A DNA stretch of 64,000 nt from positions 248,001-312,000 of the forward strand of contig NZ_JAINWL010000003.1 of assembly GCF_021021475.1 (NCBI RefSeq), read 5' to 3'. The position numbers and the translations under genes are program-made. The notes below the pieces were generated by a model, which was given only the letters and a program-made list of their open reading frames with translations, had not been told where the DNA came from and did no database searches. Origin of the DNA: Citromicrobium bathyomarinum. GTDB taxonomy: Bacteria > Pseudomonadota > Alphaproteobacteria > Sphingomonadales > Sphingomonadaceae. Positions 47,474 through 56,385 of this stretch are shown here, in pieces. Position 1 is the first letter of the stretch; each line of letters opens with the position of its first letter.

Positions 47474-47558
47474 CGTCGCCCCGGACTTGATCCGGGGTGG
47501 TGCTGCTTTTAGCGCGGCACCGAAGAAGCCCGATCACGGGTCAAAGCCCGGGATGACG
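47474..47558. repeat. Dispersed inverted-repeat element, copy D (rmuC-SH3 gap)
   Basis: CGTCGCCCCGGACTTGATCC at 47474 is matched by an imperfect inverse ending GGGATGACG at 47558. It shares GATCCGGGGTGGTGCT with copy E and its left arm with copy C. Confidence 0.7.
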
Positions 47559-47582
47559 TGGGCGTTTGAGTGGGGAGGTTGT

Positions 47583-48293
47583 ATGCGGGCGTTGGCGATG
47601 AATATCCTGACCGGGCTGCTTGCTGTGGGCCTCGCGGCAGCACCTGCGATCGCGCAGACTGCGGCGGCAGGGGAAGGCCCCGGTCCGCTCGCGCCGCGTG
47701 ACGAATGTACCGGGCTGCCCGGCTATGCCGAGTTTCACCAGCGGCTGGAGCGCGCGATTACCTTGCGCGATGCCGATGCGCTGATCGCTCTGACCGACCG
47801 GAACGTGACGCTCGATTTCGGTGGTGGCTCGGGCGTGGAGGAGCTGCGCAAGCGGCTCGATGCCGGGGCCTATAACAGCTGGCGCGACCTTGCCGATGCG
47901 GTGCGGCTGGGCTGCGGTATCGGCGAGGATGCCGCGCAGGACACGGATTACATCGCCTTCCCATGGTATTTCACCAGGACCTTCGGCGGAGAGGTGTTCG
48001 AGACCGTGATCGTCACCGGGGTCGACGTGCCGCTGCGCTTCGCCCCTGCCGAGGACGCGCGCGTGATGGAGCGGATCAGCTGGGACTGGGCGCTGGTTCG
48101 GTATGACGACCAGTACGTCGACGGGCCCGAAGAGCCGACGGACCGGCAGACCGGCTATCAGGCCGTGACCACGCAGGATGGTGCCGCGGGCTATATCGCC
48201 GACCATGCGCTGCGCAGCATCGTCGACTACCGCATTGCCGTGAACCGGATCGACGGGAAATGGACGATCACCGCCTTCGTTGCGGGCGACTGA
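47583..48293 (+). CDS. Hypothetical secreted protein with SH3-like C-terminal region
   Basis: 236 residues from the ATG at 47583 (GGAGG ahead). The signal peptide is MRALAMNILTGLLAVGLAAAPAIAQ, so it is exported. The middle (about 45-130) is helical with an acidic DECTGLPGYAEFHQRLERAI. The C-terminal part (about 135-236) is SH3-like (RFAPAEDARVMERISWDWALV … TTQDGAAGYIADHALRSIVDYR), a fold often used for cell-wall binding. It is flanked by two repeat copies in the same orientation, the closer only 24 bp upstream. Confidence 0.65.
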   Translation: MRALAMNILTGLLAVGLAAAPAIAQTAAAGEGPGPLAPRDECTGLPGYAEFHQRLERAITLRDADALIALTDRNVTLDFGGGSGVEELRKRLDAGAYNSWRDLADAVRLGCGIGEDAAQDTDYIAFPWYFTRTFGGEVFETVIVTGVDVPLRFAPAEDARVMERISWDWALVRYDDQYVDGPEEPTDRQTGYQAVTTQDGAAGYIADHALRSIVDYRIAVNRIDGKWTITAFVAGD

Positions 48294-48315
48294 TCGGGCG
48301 CGGATCAGCCTCCAC

Positions 48316-48401
48316 CGTCACCCCGGCCCCCGATCCGGGGTGGTGCTTCTCCAAACGCTGCTGGGGTAGAAGCGGGATCCCGGGTCGAGCCCGGGATGAC
48401 G
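48316..48401. repeat. Dispersed inverted-repeat element, copy E (SH3-trmH gap); rest of gap empty
   Basis: CGTCACCCCGG at 48316 pairs with CCCGGGATGACG ending at 48401 and shares GATCCGGGGTGGTGCT with copy D. The rest of the 299-bp gap to the next gene (48402-48592) shows nothing I can name. Confidence 0.7.
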
Positions 48402-48592
48402 GGCGTGGCGAGAAGCTACGCGGTTTTCCTACACCTCACGCGTCAGCTACACCGTGATTGCTCTTTGCAATCGTTGGCTTCCTCCGCGCGCCTAAAACGC
48501 GCATCTTTCACCCTGGCGCAATTTGCGCGCAGTAGGGCTTTGTTTCTCTTGGAGAATGTCGCCGCCAGAGCCGGGTGGCACGTGTCACCCTG

Positions 48593-49396
48593 TCATTCCT
48601 CGAGGCTGGCGAGCACCTCGTAGGCGAGCACTGCGGCGGCCACCGCAGCGTTGAGGCTGTCGGCACGTCCGCGCATCGGCATGGTCACGCGCAGGTCGCA
48701 CGCCGTCTCGTAGGCTTCGGGCAGGCCCTGCGATTCGTTGCCGACCATCACGAAGCATGGGCTCGCGTAGGGCGCGCCGCGATAGGGCACCGCCTCGCGC
48801 AAACTTGCCGCGACCAGCTGGCCCGGTCCTTGACGCAGCCACGGCAGGAAGTCCTCCCACCGCGCGCGGGCCAGATTTTGCGTAAAGATCGCGCCCATGC
48901 TCGCGCGCACGGCCTCGACGCCGAAGGGATCGGCGCAATCGTCGATCAGGATCAGCCCGCCGGCGCCCACCGCATCGGCGGTCCGCAGCATCGTGCCGAG
49001 GTTGCCGGGATCGCGCAGCGCCTGCGCGACCAGCCAGATCGGCGCGGCGTCTCGGTCGATCCGGTCGAGCGAGGTATCCCACTCGGCAAACGCGCCCGCG
49101 ACCGCCTGCGGATTGTCCTTGCCGGTGATCTTGGAAAGAATGTCGGGCGTGGTCTCGATTACGTCGCCGCCCGCCGCCTCAACCGCGCGTTCGAGCGCGT
49201 CGATCAGCGGATGGGGATCGCGCTTGCTGGCCATCACCAGCACCTCGGGCACGCGGCCCGATTCGCGCGCATCGGTCAGCAGGCGCAGCCCTTCGGCGAG
49301 GAAGCGCTGTTCGCGCTGGCGGTGCTTCTTCTCCCGCAGCGAACGCAGAGCCTTGATCGTGGGGTTGGAATAGCTGGTGATCTCGCGACGGGGCAT
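48593..49396 (-). CDS. SPOUT-family RNA 2'-O-methyltransferase (TrmH/SpoU type)
   Basis: 267 residues. The N-terminal L30e-like region (MPRREITSYSNPTIKALRSLREKKHRQREQRFLAEGLRLL) is followed by the knotted SPOUT domain: motif 1 ALRDPGNLGTMLRTADA, motif 2 FVMVGNESQGLP, motif 3 VTMPMRGRADSLNAAVAAAVL. It methylates a ribose 2'-OH in rRNA or tRNA; rRNA (RlmB-like, G2251-type) is possible but the target is not clear. The gene follows ptsH in the same direction (31 bp). Confidence 0.9.
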   Translation of the reverse strand: MPRREITSYSNPTIKALRSLREKKHRQREQRFLAEGLRLLTDARESGRVPEVLVMASKRDPHPLIDALERAVEAAGGDVIETTPDILSKITGKDNPQAVAGAFAEWDTSLDRIDRDAAPIWLVAQALRDPGNLGTMLRTADAVGAGGLILIDDCADPFGVEAVRASMGAIFTQNLARARWEDFLPWLRQGPGQLVAASLREAVPYRGAPYASPCFVMVGNESQGLPEAYETACDLRVTMPMRGRADSLNAAVAAAVLAYEVLASLEE

Positions 49397-49427
49397 GACG
49401 GATGGGAGGGAGGGGAGGCGCGCGCGC

Positions 49428-49706
49428 CTACTCCTCGCCGAAACCGGTTTCGACCAGCTGGGCGATCTCGGCCATCGCCGCCTCGGCATCCTCGCCCGCG
49501 ACGATCAGCTCGATCTCGTCCCCGCGCGCCGCGCCCAGCATCATCAGGTCGAGAATCGAACGCCCGTCGACCGCGCGCCCGTCCTTGGCGACCTGGATCT
49601 CCGTCGCCTCGGGCCAGCGGGTGGTCACCTCGACCAGCTTGGCGCTGGCCCGCGCGTGCAGGCCGCGCTGGTTGACGATGGTGATGGTCTTGCGCAGCTC
49701 GTTCAT
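49428..49706 (-). CDS. ptsH: Phosphocarrier protein HPr
   Basis: 92 residues. The active-site His17 is in QRGLHARASAKLVEV, phosphorylated by enzyme I. Ser50 sits in DGRSILDLMMLGAA, aligning with the regulatory Ser46 that HPr kinase phosphorylates. Together with the EIIA this is the PTS-Ntr system, which regulates metabolism rather than transporting sugar. The ATG overlaps the EIIA stop (ATGA, coupled). Confidence 0.95.
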   Translation of the reverse strand: MNELRKTITIVNQRGLHARASAKLVEVTTRWPEATEIQVAKDGRAVDGRSILDLMMLGAARGDEIELIVAGEDAEAAMAEIAQLVETGFGEE

Positions 49707-50131
49707 TTGCCCGCCGCCTTGATCTCGTCGCTCGGCCGGGCGAGGAATTCCGAAGCGATGGTGATGTAGTTGCGGCCCGCATCGCGTGCCGCGCGCACCG
49801 CCTCTGCCACCGGCATCGCCTCGCGAGCCCGCGCCAGCCGGATCAGCATCGGCAGATTGATCCCGGCGATCACCTCGACCCGCCCTTCCTCGAGCAGCGA
49901 GATCGCGAGGTTGGACGGTGTGCCGCCGAACAGGTCGGTCAGGATGATCACGCCTTCACCGCGATCGACCTCGCCGATCTGGTCGCGAATCTGGGCGCGG
50001 CATTCCTCGGCATCGTCCTGTGGACCGATGCAGACCGAGGAGATCGCGTCCTGCGGGCCGACGACATGCTCCATCGCTGCTACGAATTCGCGCGCGAGCT
50101 GTCCATGTGTCACCAGGATAAGGCCAATCAT
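49703..50131 (-). CDS. PTS mannose-type EIIA component
   Basis: 142 residues. The phospho-accepting His9 is in LILVTHGQLAREF, and the acidic VDRGEGVIILTDLFGGTPSNLA is the mannose/sorbose-family IIA loop. In alphaproteobacteria this EIIA works with HPr and has no sugar permease; it is a regulatory output. It is followed by ptsH with a 4-nt overlap and preceded by rapZ (61 bp). Confidence 0.94.
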   Translation of the reverse strand: MIGLILVTHGQLAREFVAAMEHVVGPQDAISSVCIGPQDDAEECRAQIRDQIGEVDRGEGVIILTDLFGGTPSNLAISLLEEGRVEVIAGINLPMLIRLARAREAMPVAEAVRAARDAGRNYITIASEFLARPSDEIKAAGK

Positions 50132-50192
50132 GGTGCCCGTGTCTATAAGCACACACGCCCAAGGCAAGGCCCAACGAGAACGCCGGGGTGCC

Positions 50193-51092
50193 TCATGCGG
50201 TCTGCATTTCCACAGTATCGGTCGCCCTGCTCGCCAGATTGCGGTGGCTGATCGTGGGCGAATAGCCCGCATCGCGCAGCGCAGCGGCCATCCGCTCCGC
50301 CGTGTAGACCGACCGGTGACGCCCCCCGGTGCAGCCGAATGCGATGTGGACATAGCTTTTGCCCTGCGCGCCGTATCGGGGCAGCAGGTCCATCAGCAGC
50401 TCGCGGATGCGGGTGAAGTTGTCCTCGAATCCGTCGGTCTGGTGGAGGAAGTTGGCGACATCCTCGTCCAGCCCGGTCTGCTCGCGCAGATCCTCGACCC
50501 AGTGCGGATTGTCGAGGAAGCGCATGTCGAACACCAGATCGGCCAGCGGCGGCATCCCCCGGGCGAAGCCGAAGCTGGACACGGTCACCGCGATTTGCGG
50601 TGCGCCATCGGTGCCGAAGTTCTGGCGGACGAATTGCTGCAGCTCGTTGGTCGCCAGCTGGCTGGTGTCGACCAGCATGTCGGCCCAGCGACGCAGGGGT
50701 TCGAGCAGGTCGCGCTCGGCGAGAATGCCGTCGAGTGCGGTGCGGCCATTGGCTAGCGGATGGCGGCGACGCGTCTCGTTGTAGCGGCGCTCGAGCTCGG
50801 AGCTGCGGCAATCGATGAACAGGGTCGAGAGGGCCAGGTCCTCGCGCTCTTGCAGGCTTTTGACGATCTCGATGACGGCCTGCGGCTCGAACCCGCGGGT
50901 CCGCGTGTCGAACCCGATTGCCAGCGGCACCCGGTCTTCCCCGGCGAGCACTTCGCGCACCAGCGGGCGCAGCAGGCGGACGGGGAAGTTGTCGACCGCC
51001 TCCCAGCCGAGATCCTCCAGCACGCGCAGGGTCGTCGTCTTGCCCGCGCCGGACATTCCGGTGACCAGCATCAGTTTCTGCGGTTCGCTCAT
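50193..51092 (-). CDS. rapZ: RNase adapter protein RapZ
   Basis: 299 residues. The N-terminal kinase-like domain has Walker A GMSGAGKTT (residues 12-20) and a Walker B-type region; the C-terminal domain has GCTGGRHRSVYTAERMA. In E. coli RapZ guides GlmZ sRNA to RNase E. HPr kinase is usually encoded just upstream in alphaproteobacteria; here only 91 bp separate rapZ from chvG, with no hprK. Confidence 0.95.
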   Translation of the reverse strand: MSEPQKLMLVTGMSGAGKTTTLRVLEDLGWEAVDNFPVRLLRPLVREVLAGEDRVPLAIGFDTRTRGFEPQAVIEIVKSLQEREDLALSTLFIDCRSSELERRYNETRRRHPLANGRTALDGILAERDLLEPLRRWADMLVDTSQLATNELQQFVRQNFGTDGAPQIAVTVSSFGFARGMPPLADLVFDMRFLDNPHWVEDLREQTGLDEDVANFLHQTDGFEDNFTRIRELLMDLLPRYGAQGKSYVHIAFGCTGGRHRSVYTAERMAAALRDAGYSPTISHRNLASRATDTVEMQTA

Positions 51093-51183
51093 GCGCGCTA
51101 CTGTGTCCGTTGCGGGGCGCCACCTGGCGCGGGCCTATCGCCTAACGCGTATTATAGCGCGGGATAAGGCCTAATGCGCGCGC

Positions 51184-52773
51184 CTAGCCAGTCGGCGAGT
51201 CATCCTCCGGCGCGAGGGGGAGCGTCAGGGCCAGACAGGCGCCGGGTTCACCATCGGGCCGATCGGCTGCGCGCATCGTCCCTTCGTGCGCTTCGGCGAT
51301 GGTCCGCGCGATGGCGAGGCCCAAGCCGCTGTGATGGCCGAAATCTTCTTTTTCGGGCCGGTCGGAATGGAATCGCTCGAAGATCTTGTCACGGGCTTCG
51401 GGTGGGATCCCGGGACCCGAATCCATCACCATCAGCGACAGCGTGTCGTCCTGCCGCGCGATCACGATCCGGATCGTGCCGCCTGCGGGCGAGAAGGAGA
51501 CCGCATTGTCGACCAGATTGTCGACTACCCGTTCCAGCCGTTCGGGCACGCCGACCACGCGGGCGCTGCCGCGAGGATGTTCGAACGCGATCTCGCACCC
51601 CTGGTCGAGCCCGCGATTGCGCCGCCGCTCGATGATATTGCCGACCAGCACGGTCAGATCGACCATGGAGAAGGTCGCGCGCGACATTTCGGCATCGATC
51701 CGGCTGGCGTCGGAAATCTCGGTCACCAGCCGGTCGATCCGGCGGACATCGTGGATCGCGATGTCGAGTAGCTGGGCGCGCAGGGCAGGGTCTTCCACCG
51801 TGCCGAGCGACTCGGTCGCGCTACGCAGGCTGGCGAGCGGGTTCTTGATCTCATGCGCCACGTCGGCCGCGAAATGCTCGACCGCGTCGATCCGGTGGCG
51901 CAGCGCGTCGGTCATGTCGGCGACTGCGCGGGCGAGCATTCCGATCTCGTCGCGCCGGTCGGGCAGGCGCGGCACCTGCACTTCGCGCTCACGCCCCAGC
52001 CGGACGCGCTGGGCCGCCTTGGAGAGGGTTTGCAGCGGCGTCACGATCGTCCGCGCGAGGAACAGGGAGAGCAAAATCGATGCCGCCAGCGTCACGAACA
52101 CGCCCGTGCCCAGCGTCGAGCGTGCCCGACGGACCGATTCGGTAATGTCGACCGCGTTGCGGGTGGTCAGCAGCGTGGTGCCCTGCAATCCCACCGGAGC
52201 GGCTGCGGTGATGACGGGCGTGCGGTCCGCCGCCTGGCGCAGCTCGATCTGCGAGATGCCGAGTTCGCGGGCGCGCTGCAGTTCGGGCCAGGAATCGGCA
52301 TTGTTCGATTCGGGCTCGTTATAGCGCGGCACCGGCTGCGCGCTGACGACCGTGTCCACGATTTGGTCGAGAAAGCGGGCGAAGCGCAGCTCGAACGGGT
52401 CGTCGGTAGGGTCGTCGAGAGTGAAGGTCGGCTCGCCCAGTTCGAAACTGTCGGCGATCAGCTTGCCCTCCGGATCGAACAGGCGCAGCCGCATGTCCTG
52501 TTCCTTGCCGATCTGGAGCAGCAGCGCGTCCTGCCGCGCGCGGGTCGCCCCGGCCAGCGCCTCGGCGGTGATCTGCGCCTCGATCCGGGCGAGCTTGTAG
52601 CGTTCGTCGAGCAGCTGGGCGCGGTAGGAATCGAGATAGACGATCCCGCCGCCCAGCAGCAGCAGCGGGAGGATGTTGACCGCAAGGATGCGCGCGGTGA
52701 GCGACAGGCGCGAGAATACGCTGACCCGCTCCAGCGGGCGCGGGATGCGGCGCACGCGGACCCGGTCAGCCAT
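51184..52773 (-). CDS. chvG: ChvG-type sensor histidine kinase
   Basis: 529 residues. Two membrane helices (about 27-48 and 222-242) bracket a periplasmic sensor domain; a HAMP linker (about 243-295) leads to the kinase core with phospho-acceptor His307 (VAHEIKNPLASLRS) and the ATPase motifs N (LDNLVDNAVSF), DSGPGIP and HHSGLGLAIA. ChvG/ChvI responds to envelope stress and acidity in alphaproteobacteria. ChvI ends 32 bp upstream of it. Confidence 0.95.
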   Translation of the reverse strand: MADRVRVRRIPRPLERVSVFSRLSLTARILAVNILPLLLLGGGIVYLDSYRAQLLDERYKLARIEAQITAEALAGATRARQDALLLQIGKEQDMRLRLFDPEGKLIADSFELGEPTFTLDDPTDDPFELRFARFLDQIVDTVVSAQPVPRYNEPESNNADSWPELQRARELGISQIELRQAADRTPVITAAAPVGLQGTTLLTTRNAVDITESVRRARSTLGTGVFVTLAASILLSLFLARTIVTPLQTLSKAAQRVRLGREREVQVPRLPDRRDEIGMLARAVADMTDALRHRIDAVEHFAADVAHEIKNPLASLRSATESLGTVEDPALRAQLLDIAIHDVRRIDRLVTEISDASRIDAEMSRATFSMVDLTVLVGNIIERRRNRGLDQGCEIAFEHPRGSARVVGVPERLERVVDNLVDNAVSFSPAGGTIRIVIARQDDTLSLMVMDSGPGIPPEARDKIFERFHSDRPEKEDFGHHSGLGLAIARTIAEAHEGTMRAADRPDGEPGACLALTLPLAPEDDSPTG

Positions 52774-52805
52774 GACGGTTGGTCATGGCAATCAGCACTG
52801 GCGAA

Positions 52806-53591
52806 TCAACCATCGCTGAAGCTGTAACCGGCCCCGTACAGCGTCTCGATCGCGCCGAAGCTCGAATCGACCTGGCGGAATTTCCTGCGCATCCGCTTGA
52901 TATGGCTGTCCACCGTCCGGTCGTCGACGAAGACGTCGTCCGGATAGGCGGCGTCCATCAGCTGGTTGCGGCTCTTGATGACCCCGGGACGGTGGGCGAG
53001 CGCTTCGAGCAGCAGGAACTCCGTCACGGTCAGCGAGACCGGCTTGCCGTCCCACGTCACCTGATGGCGGGCCGGGTCCATCGTCAGTCGCCCGCGGGTG
53101 AAGCTGGCGCGCGCCTCGCTCAACCGACTGTCGGCGCTGCCCTCCGGGGCGGCGTCTTCCAGCCCGCTGCGGCGCAGGATCGCGCGGATGCGCGCGACCA
53201 GCAGGCGCAGCGAGAAGGGTTTGGAGATGTAATCGTCCGCGCCCATCTGGAAGCCGGCTTCCTCGTCCCGCTCGTCATCCTTGCTGGTCAGGAAGATGAC
53301 CGGGAGGGCGGATCGTTCGCGCAGCTTGGCGAGCAGTTCCATCCCGTCCATCCGCGGCATCTTGATGTCGAACACGGCAAGGTCGGGGGGATTGTCGGTC
53401 AGCGCGCGCAGCGCAGTCTCGCCATCGGAATAGACGCGCGTTTCGAACCCTTCGGCCTGCAGCGCGATCGAGACCGTGGTCAGGATATTGCGATCATCGT
53501 CGACCAGCGCGACGACCCGGCGCCCTCCGGCCGCGGTGGCGGGGGCGGATGCGCCGCTGTGGGTTTCGCGGGGATGTGTCTGCGGGTCCAT
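52806..53591 (-). CDS. chvI: ChvI-type response regulator
   Basis: 261 residues from the ATG at 53591. The receiver domain (about 25-145) has the acidic pair DDD at 31-33, phospho-Asp75 in [10 protein letters not shown], and Lys in TSKDD; the OmpR/PhoB-type winged-helix output domain (about 160-255) has [16 protein letters not shown] and [13 protein letters not shown]. It directs envelope and metabolic gene expression. pckA is divergent, a conserved arrangement in this group. Confidence 0.95.
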   Translation of the reverse strand: MDPQTHPRETHSGASAPATAAGGRRVVALVDDDRNILTTVSIALQAEGFETRVYSDGETALRALTDNPPDLAVFDIKMPRMDGMELLAKLRERSALPVIFLTSKDDERDEEAGFQMGADDYISKPFSLRLLVARIRAILRRSGLEDAAPEGSADSRLSEARASFTRGRLTMDPARHQVTWDGKPVSLTVTEFLLLEALAHRPGVIKSRNQLMDAAYPDDVFVDDRTVDSHIKRMRRKFRQVDSSFGAIETLYGAGYSFSDG

Positions 53592-53694
53592 GCCGGGCAC
53601 CAGTTTCCTCTTCTCGCGCCGGAAATAGCGTGTGTGTGCTCTATCCACAACGCACCGGCAGGCGATGGTGCACCGATTGATGATGCGCGGACGC

Positions 53695-53797
53695 CCGGTT
53701 TGACGAGTCGGGCAAGCGGGATTATGCGCATTCTCGTCCAGACCCTGCATTCGTATGCATCGACTGCAGTCGTCCGGTTTGACGGCCCGGTTTGACG
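53695..53797. promoter_or_regulatory. Three direct CCGGTTTGACG repeats between chvI and pckA
   Basis: CCGGTTTGACG occurs exactly at 53695, 53774 and 53787 in the divergent region; the last two are 13 bp apart. They could be regulator sites for chvI and/or pckA. No other features seen in the 255-bp gap except a poor -35/-10 before pckA. Confidence 0.45.
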
Positions 53798-53846
53798 GCG
53801 ATCCGCCAGCCGCGCGATCATTGTATCATTCAGGAGAACGGCCGCC

Positions 53847-55463
53847 GTGCCCGCAGCTTTGTCCCACACCCTTGCCGACCAGGGTATCACGACCAGTGCC
53901 ACCATCCACGCCAACCTCGATTCCGCGCAGTTGACCGAGCATGCGCTGACCAATGGCGAGGGACGCAAGGCCAAGCACGGGCCGCTGGTGGTCGAGACCG
54001 GCAAGCACACCGGACGCAGCGCGAAGGACAAGTTCATCGTCCGCGACGGTGAGACCGAGAGCACCGTGTGGTGGGACAACAACGCGTCGATGACGCCCGA
54101 TCACTTCGCCGCGCTGAAGGAAGATTTCTTCGCCGCGCTGGGCGACAAGGACGCGCTGTATGTCGCTGACCTGTTCGGCGGTTCGCAGCCCGAGTATCGG
54201 GTGAATGTGCGGGTGATCAACGAACTCGCCTGGCACAACCAGTTCATCCGCACCCTGCTGGTCCGCCCGACCGCAGAAGAGCTGGCCGATTTTGCCCCCG
54301 AATACACGATTATCGACCTGCCCAGCTTCAAGGCCGACCCCGAACGCCACGGCTGCCGCAGCGAAACCGTGATCGCGGTCAATCTTTCGGAAAAGCTGAT
54401 CCTGATCGGCGGTACGAAATATGCGGGCGAGATGAAGAAGAGCGTGTTCGGCGTGCTCAACTACCTGCTCCCGCCCAAGGGCGTGATGCCGATGCACTGT
54501 TCGGCCAATATCGGCCCCGACGGCAAGACCGCGGTCTTCTTCGGCCTGTCCGGCACCGGCAAGACGACGCTGTCCGCCGATGCCAGCCGCACGCTGATCG
54601 GCGATGACGAGCATGGCTGGTCGGACGATGCGGTCTTCAACTTCGAAGGCGGCTGCTACGCCAAGATGATCCGCCTCAACCCCGAAGCGGAGCCCGAGAT
54701 TTTCGCCACCACGCAGATGGAGGGCACCGTCCTCGAAAACGTGGTGATGGACGAGAACGGCGAGATCGACCTCGACGACAACTCGCTCGCCGAGAACACG
54801 CGCGGCGCTTATCCGCTCAGCTCGATCCCCAATACCAGCGAGAAGAACCTCGGCCCGGTGCCGAGCAACGTGATCATGCTGACCGCCGATGCCTTCGGCG
54901 TGCTTCCTCCGATCGCGCGGCTGACGCCCGATCAGGCGATGTACCACTTCCTGTCGGGCTACACCGCCAAGGTAGCCGGCACAGAAATCGGCGTCACCGA
55001 GCCTGAAGCGACCTTCTCCACCTGCTTCGGCGCGCCCTTCATGCCGCGCCATCCGAGCGTGTACGGCAACCTGCTCAAGGAACGGATCGCCAAGGGCGAG
55101 GTCCAGTGCTGGCTGCTCAACACCGGCTGGACCGGCGGCAAGTACGGCGTCGGCTCGCGGATGCCGATCAAGGCGACCCGCGCGCTGCTCAACGCCGCGC
55201 TGGAAGGCAAGCTCGACGATGTAAAATATCGCAAGGACGCCAATTTCGGCTTCGACGTGCCGGTGAGCGTGCCCGCGCTGGCCGAAAAGGGCATCGACCA
55301 GACGATCCTCGACCCGCGTTCGACCTGGGCCGACAAGGACGAATACGACGCGACCGCAGAAAAGCTGGTCCAGCTGTTCGTCAACAATTTCGAACCCTTC
55401 GCCGCCCATGTCGACCAGGGCGTGCGCGACGCTGCGCCGCAGCCCGCCCGCCAGGTCGCCTGA
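53847..55463 (+). CDS. pckA: Phosphoenolpyruvate carboxykinase (ATP)
   Basis: 538 residues, GTG start at 53847 with AGGAG ahead. It makes PEP from oxaloacetate with ATP, for gluconeogenesis. The kinase 1a-type P-loop is [11 protein letters not shown], the PEPCK signature is [12 protein letters not shown], and the catalytic/metal-binding NAEPE-type sequences include EGGCYAKMI. It is divergent from chvI, so the ChvGI and carbon-control genes are physically linked. A terminator follows. Confidence 0.96.
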   Translation: MPAALSHTLADQGITTSATIHANLDSAQLTEHALTNGEGRKAKHGPLVVETGKHTGRSAKDKFIVRDGETESTVWWDNNASMTPDHFAALKEDFFAALGDKDALYVADLFGGSQPEYRVNVRVINELAWHNQFIRTLLVRPTAEELADFAPEYTIIDLPSFKADPERHGCRSETVIAVNLSEKLILIGGTKYAGEMKKSVFGVLNYLLPPKGVMPMHCSANIGPDGKTAVFFGLSGTGKTTLSADASRTLIGDDEHGWSDDAVFNFEGGCYAKMIRLNPEAEPEIFATTQMEGTVLENVVMDENGEIDLDDNSLAENTRGAYPLSSIPNTSEKNLGPVPSNVIMLTADAFGVLPPIARLTPDQAMYHFLSGYTAKVAGTEIGVTEPEATFSTCFGAPFMPRHPSVYGNLLKERIAKGEVQCWLLNTGWTGGKYGVGSRMPIKATRALLNAALEGKLDDVKYRKDANFGFDVPVSVPALAEKGIDQTILDPRSTWADKDEYDATAEKLVQLFVNNFEPFAAHVDQGVRDAAPQPARQVA

Positions 55464-55497
55464 CCGCAGGCACACGACTTTCCCGGTTGGAGAGGAG

Positions 55498-55539
55498 GGG
55501 CCCCGCACGGTGAAAGCCGGAGCGGGGCCCTGATTTTTT
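55498..55539 (+). terminator. Rho-independent terminator of pckA
   Basis: GGGCCCCGC and GCGGGGCCC form a 9-bp stem around a 15-nt loop, followed by TGA and six T, 35 bp after the pckA stop. Confidence 0.85.
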
Positions 55540-55672
55540 CAGCTGGATCGGCGTGAAAACCGATGAAATTACTGGAAGTTAGTTTGGGTTCTTCAAGCCG
55601 CCGGTCAGCGTAGTCCGTTACATCTCCCACGCAGATCGCGAGACCGAAGATGTGGCGAAAGGCCTGCGCACA

Positions 55673-55897
55673 ATGACCCGTTACCGCCTCCGCTTTGCTG
55701 CGGATGATACTCACGCGGAGGAAACCCGCGAGTACGAGAAGGGCGACGGGGCATTCGTGTTCTGGCTCGCGGAAACGATCGACGGGCGCGAGATCGACAT
55801 CTCCGCCGATGCCGAGCCGCTTTGCCGAGTAAAGCGATCGCGCGCCGACAAGGGGCTCTGGATAATCAGCAGGCCGTCGCACGCCTCGCGGCCCTAA
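55673..55897 (+). CDS. Hypothetical small protein
   Basis: 74 residues (MTRYRLRFAADDTHAEET…). It is charged, without a signal or membrane segment, and has a short beta-rich appearance. A GTG at 55652 is an alternative start. No family is recognised. The coding likelihood is moderate, since the gene stands alone after a terminator and 59 bp before the next gene. Confidence 0.5.
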   Translation: MTRYRLRFAADDTHAEETREYEKGDGAFVFWLAETIDGREIDISADAEPLCRVKRSRADKGLWIISRPSHASRP

Positions 55898-55955
55898 ATT
55901 CGACATCTAGCCGCGCTAGTTACGCGGTTCGTATTGCTGAACGAAGGAGCTGTTG

Positions 55956-56318
55956 ATGAGCCTGTTCGATTCGATTCTCAAAAGCACCGGCGGCGCGCCG
56001 GACGATGTGGTCAACCTGGCCGACAAGCTGGGCATCGATCCGGTGATGGCGGAAAAGGCGATCGCGGCGCTCAGTCAGGCGCATACCAAGCCCGGCGATA
56101 CGGTCGATCTGGCAGCGGCGAAGACCGGGATGGACACCGGCATCCTCAGCCAGATCGTCCAGCAGATCGGCGGTGAAGGCTCGCTCGGCGAGTATGCCCG
56201 CCAGTTGCAGGAGCATCCACAGGCGGCGAGCATTCTCAAGATGCTCGACATGGACGGCGATGGCGACGTGATCGACGATATCACCGGGATGGCGGGCAAG
56301 TTCTTCGGCAAAAGGTGA
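55956..56318 (+). CDS. DUF937-like protein with EF-hand-type C-terminus
   Basis: 120 residues, ATG at 55956 with AAGGAG ahead. The N-terminal pattern (ILKSTGGAPDDVVNLADKLGIDPVMAEKAIAALS) is helical and like the DUF937 / YidB group. The C-terminal DMDGDGDVIDDI has the D-x-D-x-D-G spacing of an EF-hand or dockerin calcium loop. The function is unknown. Confidence 0.7.
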   Translation: MSLFDSILKSTGGAPDDVVNLADKLGIDPVMAEKAIAALSQAHTKPGDTVDLAAAKTGMDTGILSQIVQQIGGEGSLGEYARQLQEHPQAASILKMLDMDGDGDVIDDITGMAGKFFGKR

Positions 56319-56385
56319 CCGGCGCGGCGCAAGGGCCTGCATGCTTCAGCAGCAGGTCAGGTTTGCTGGCGCCATTTCCGGCGCG

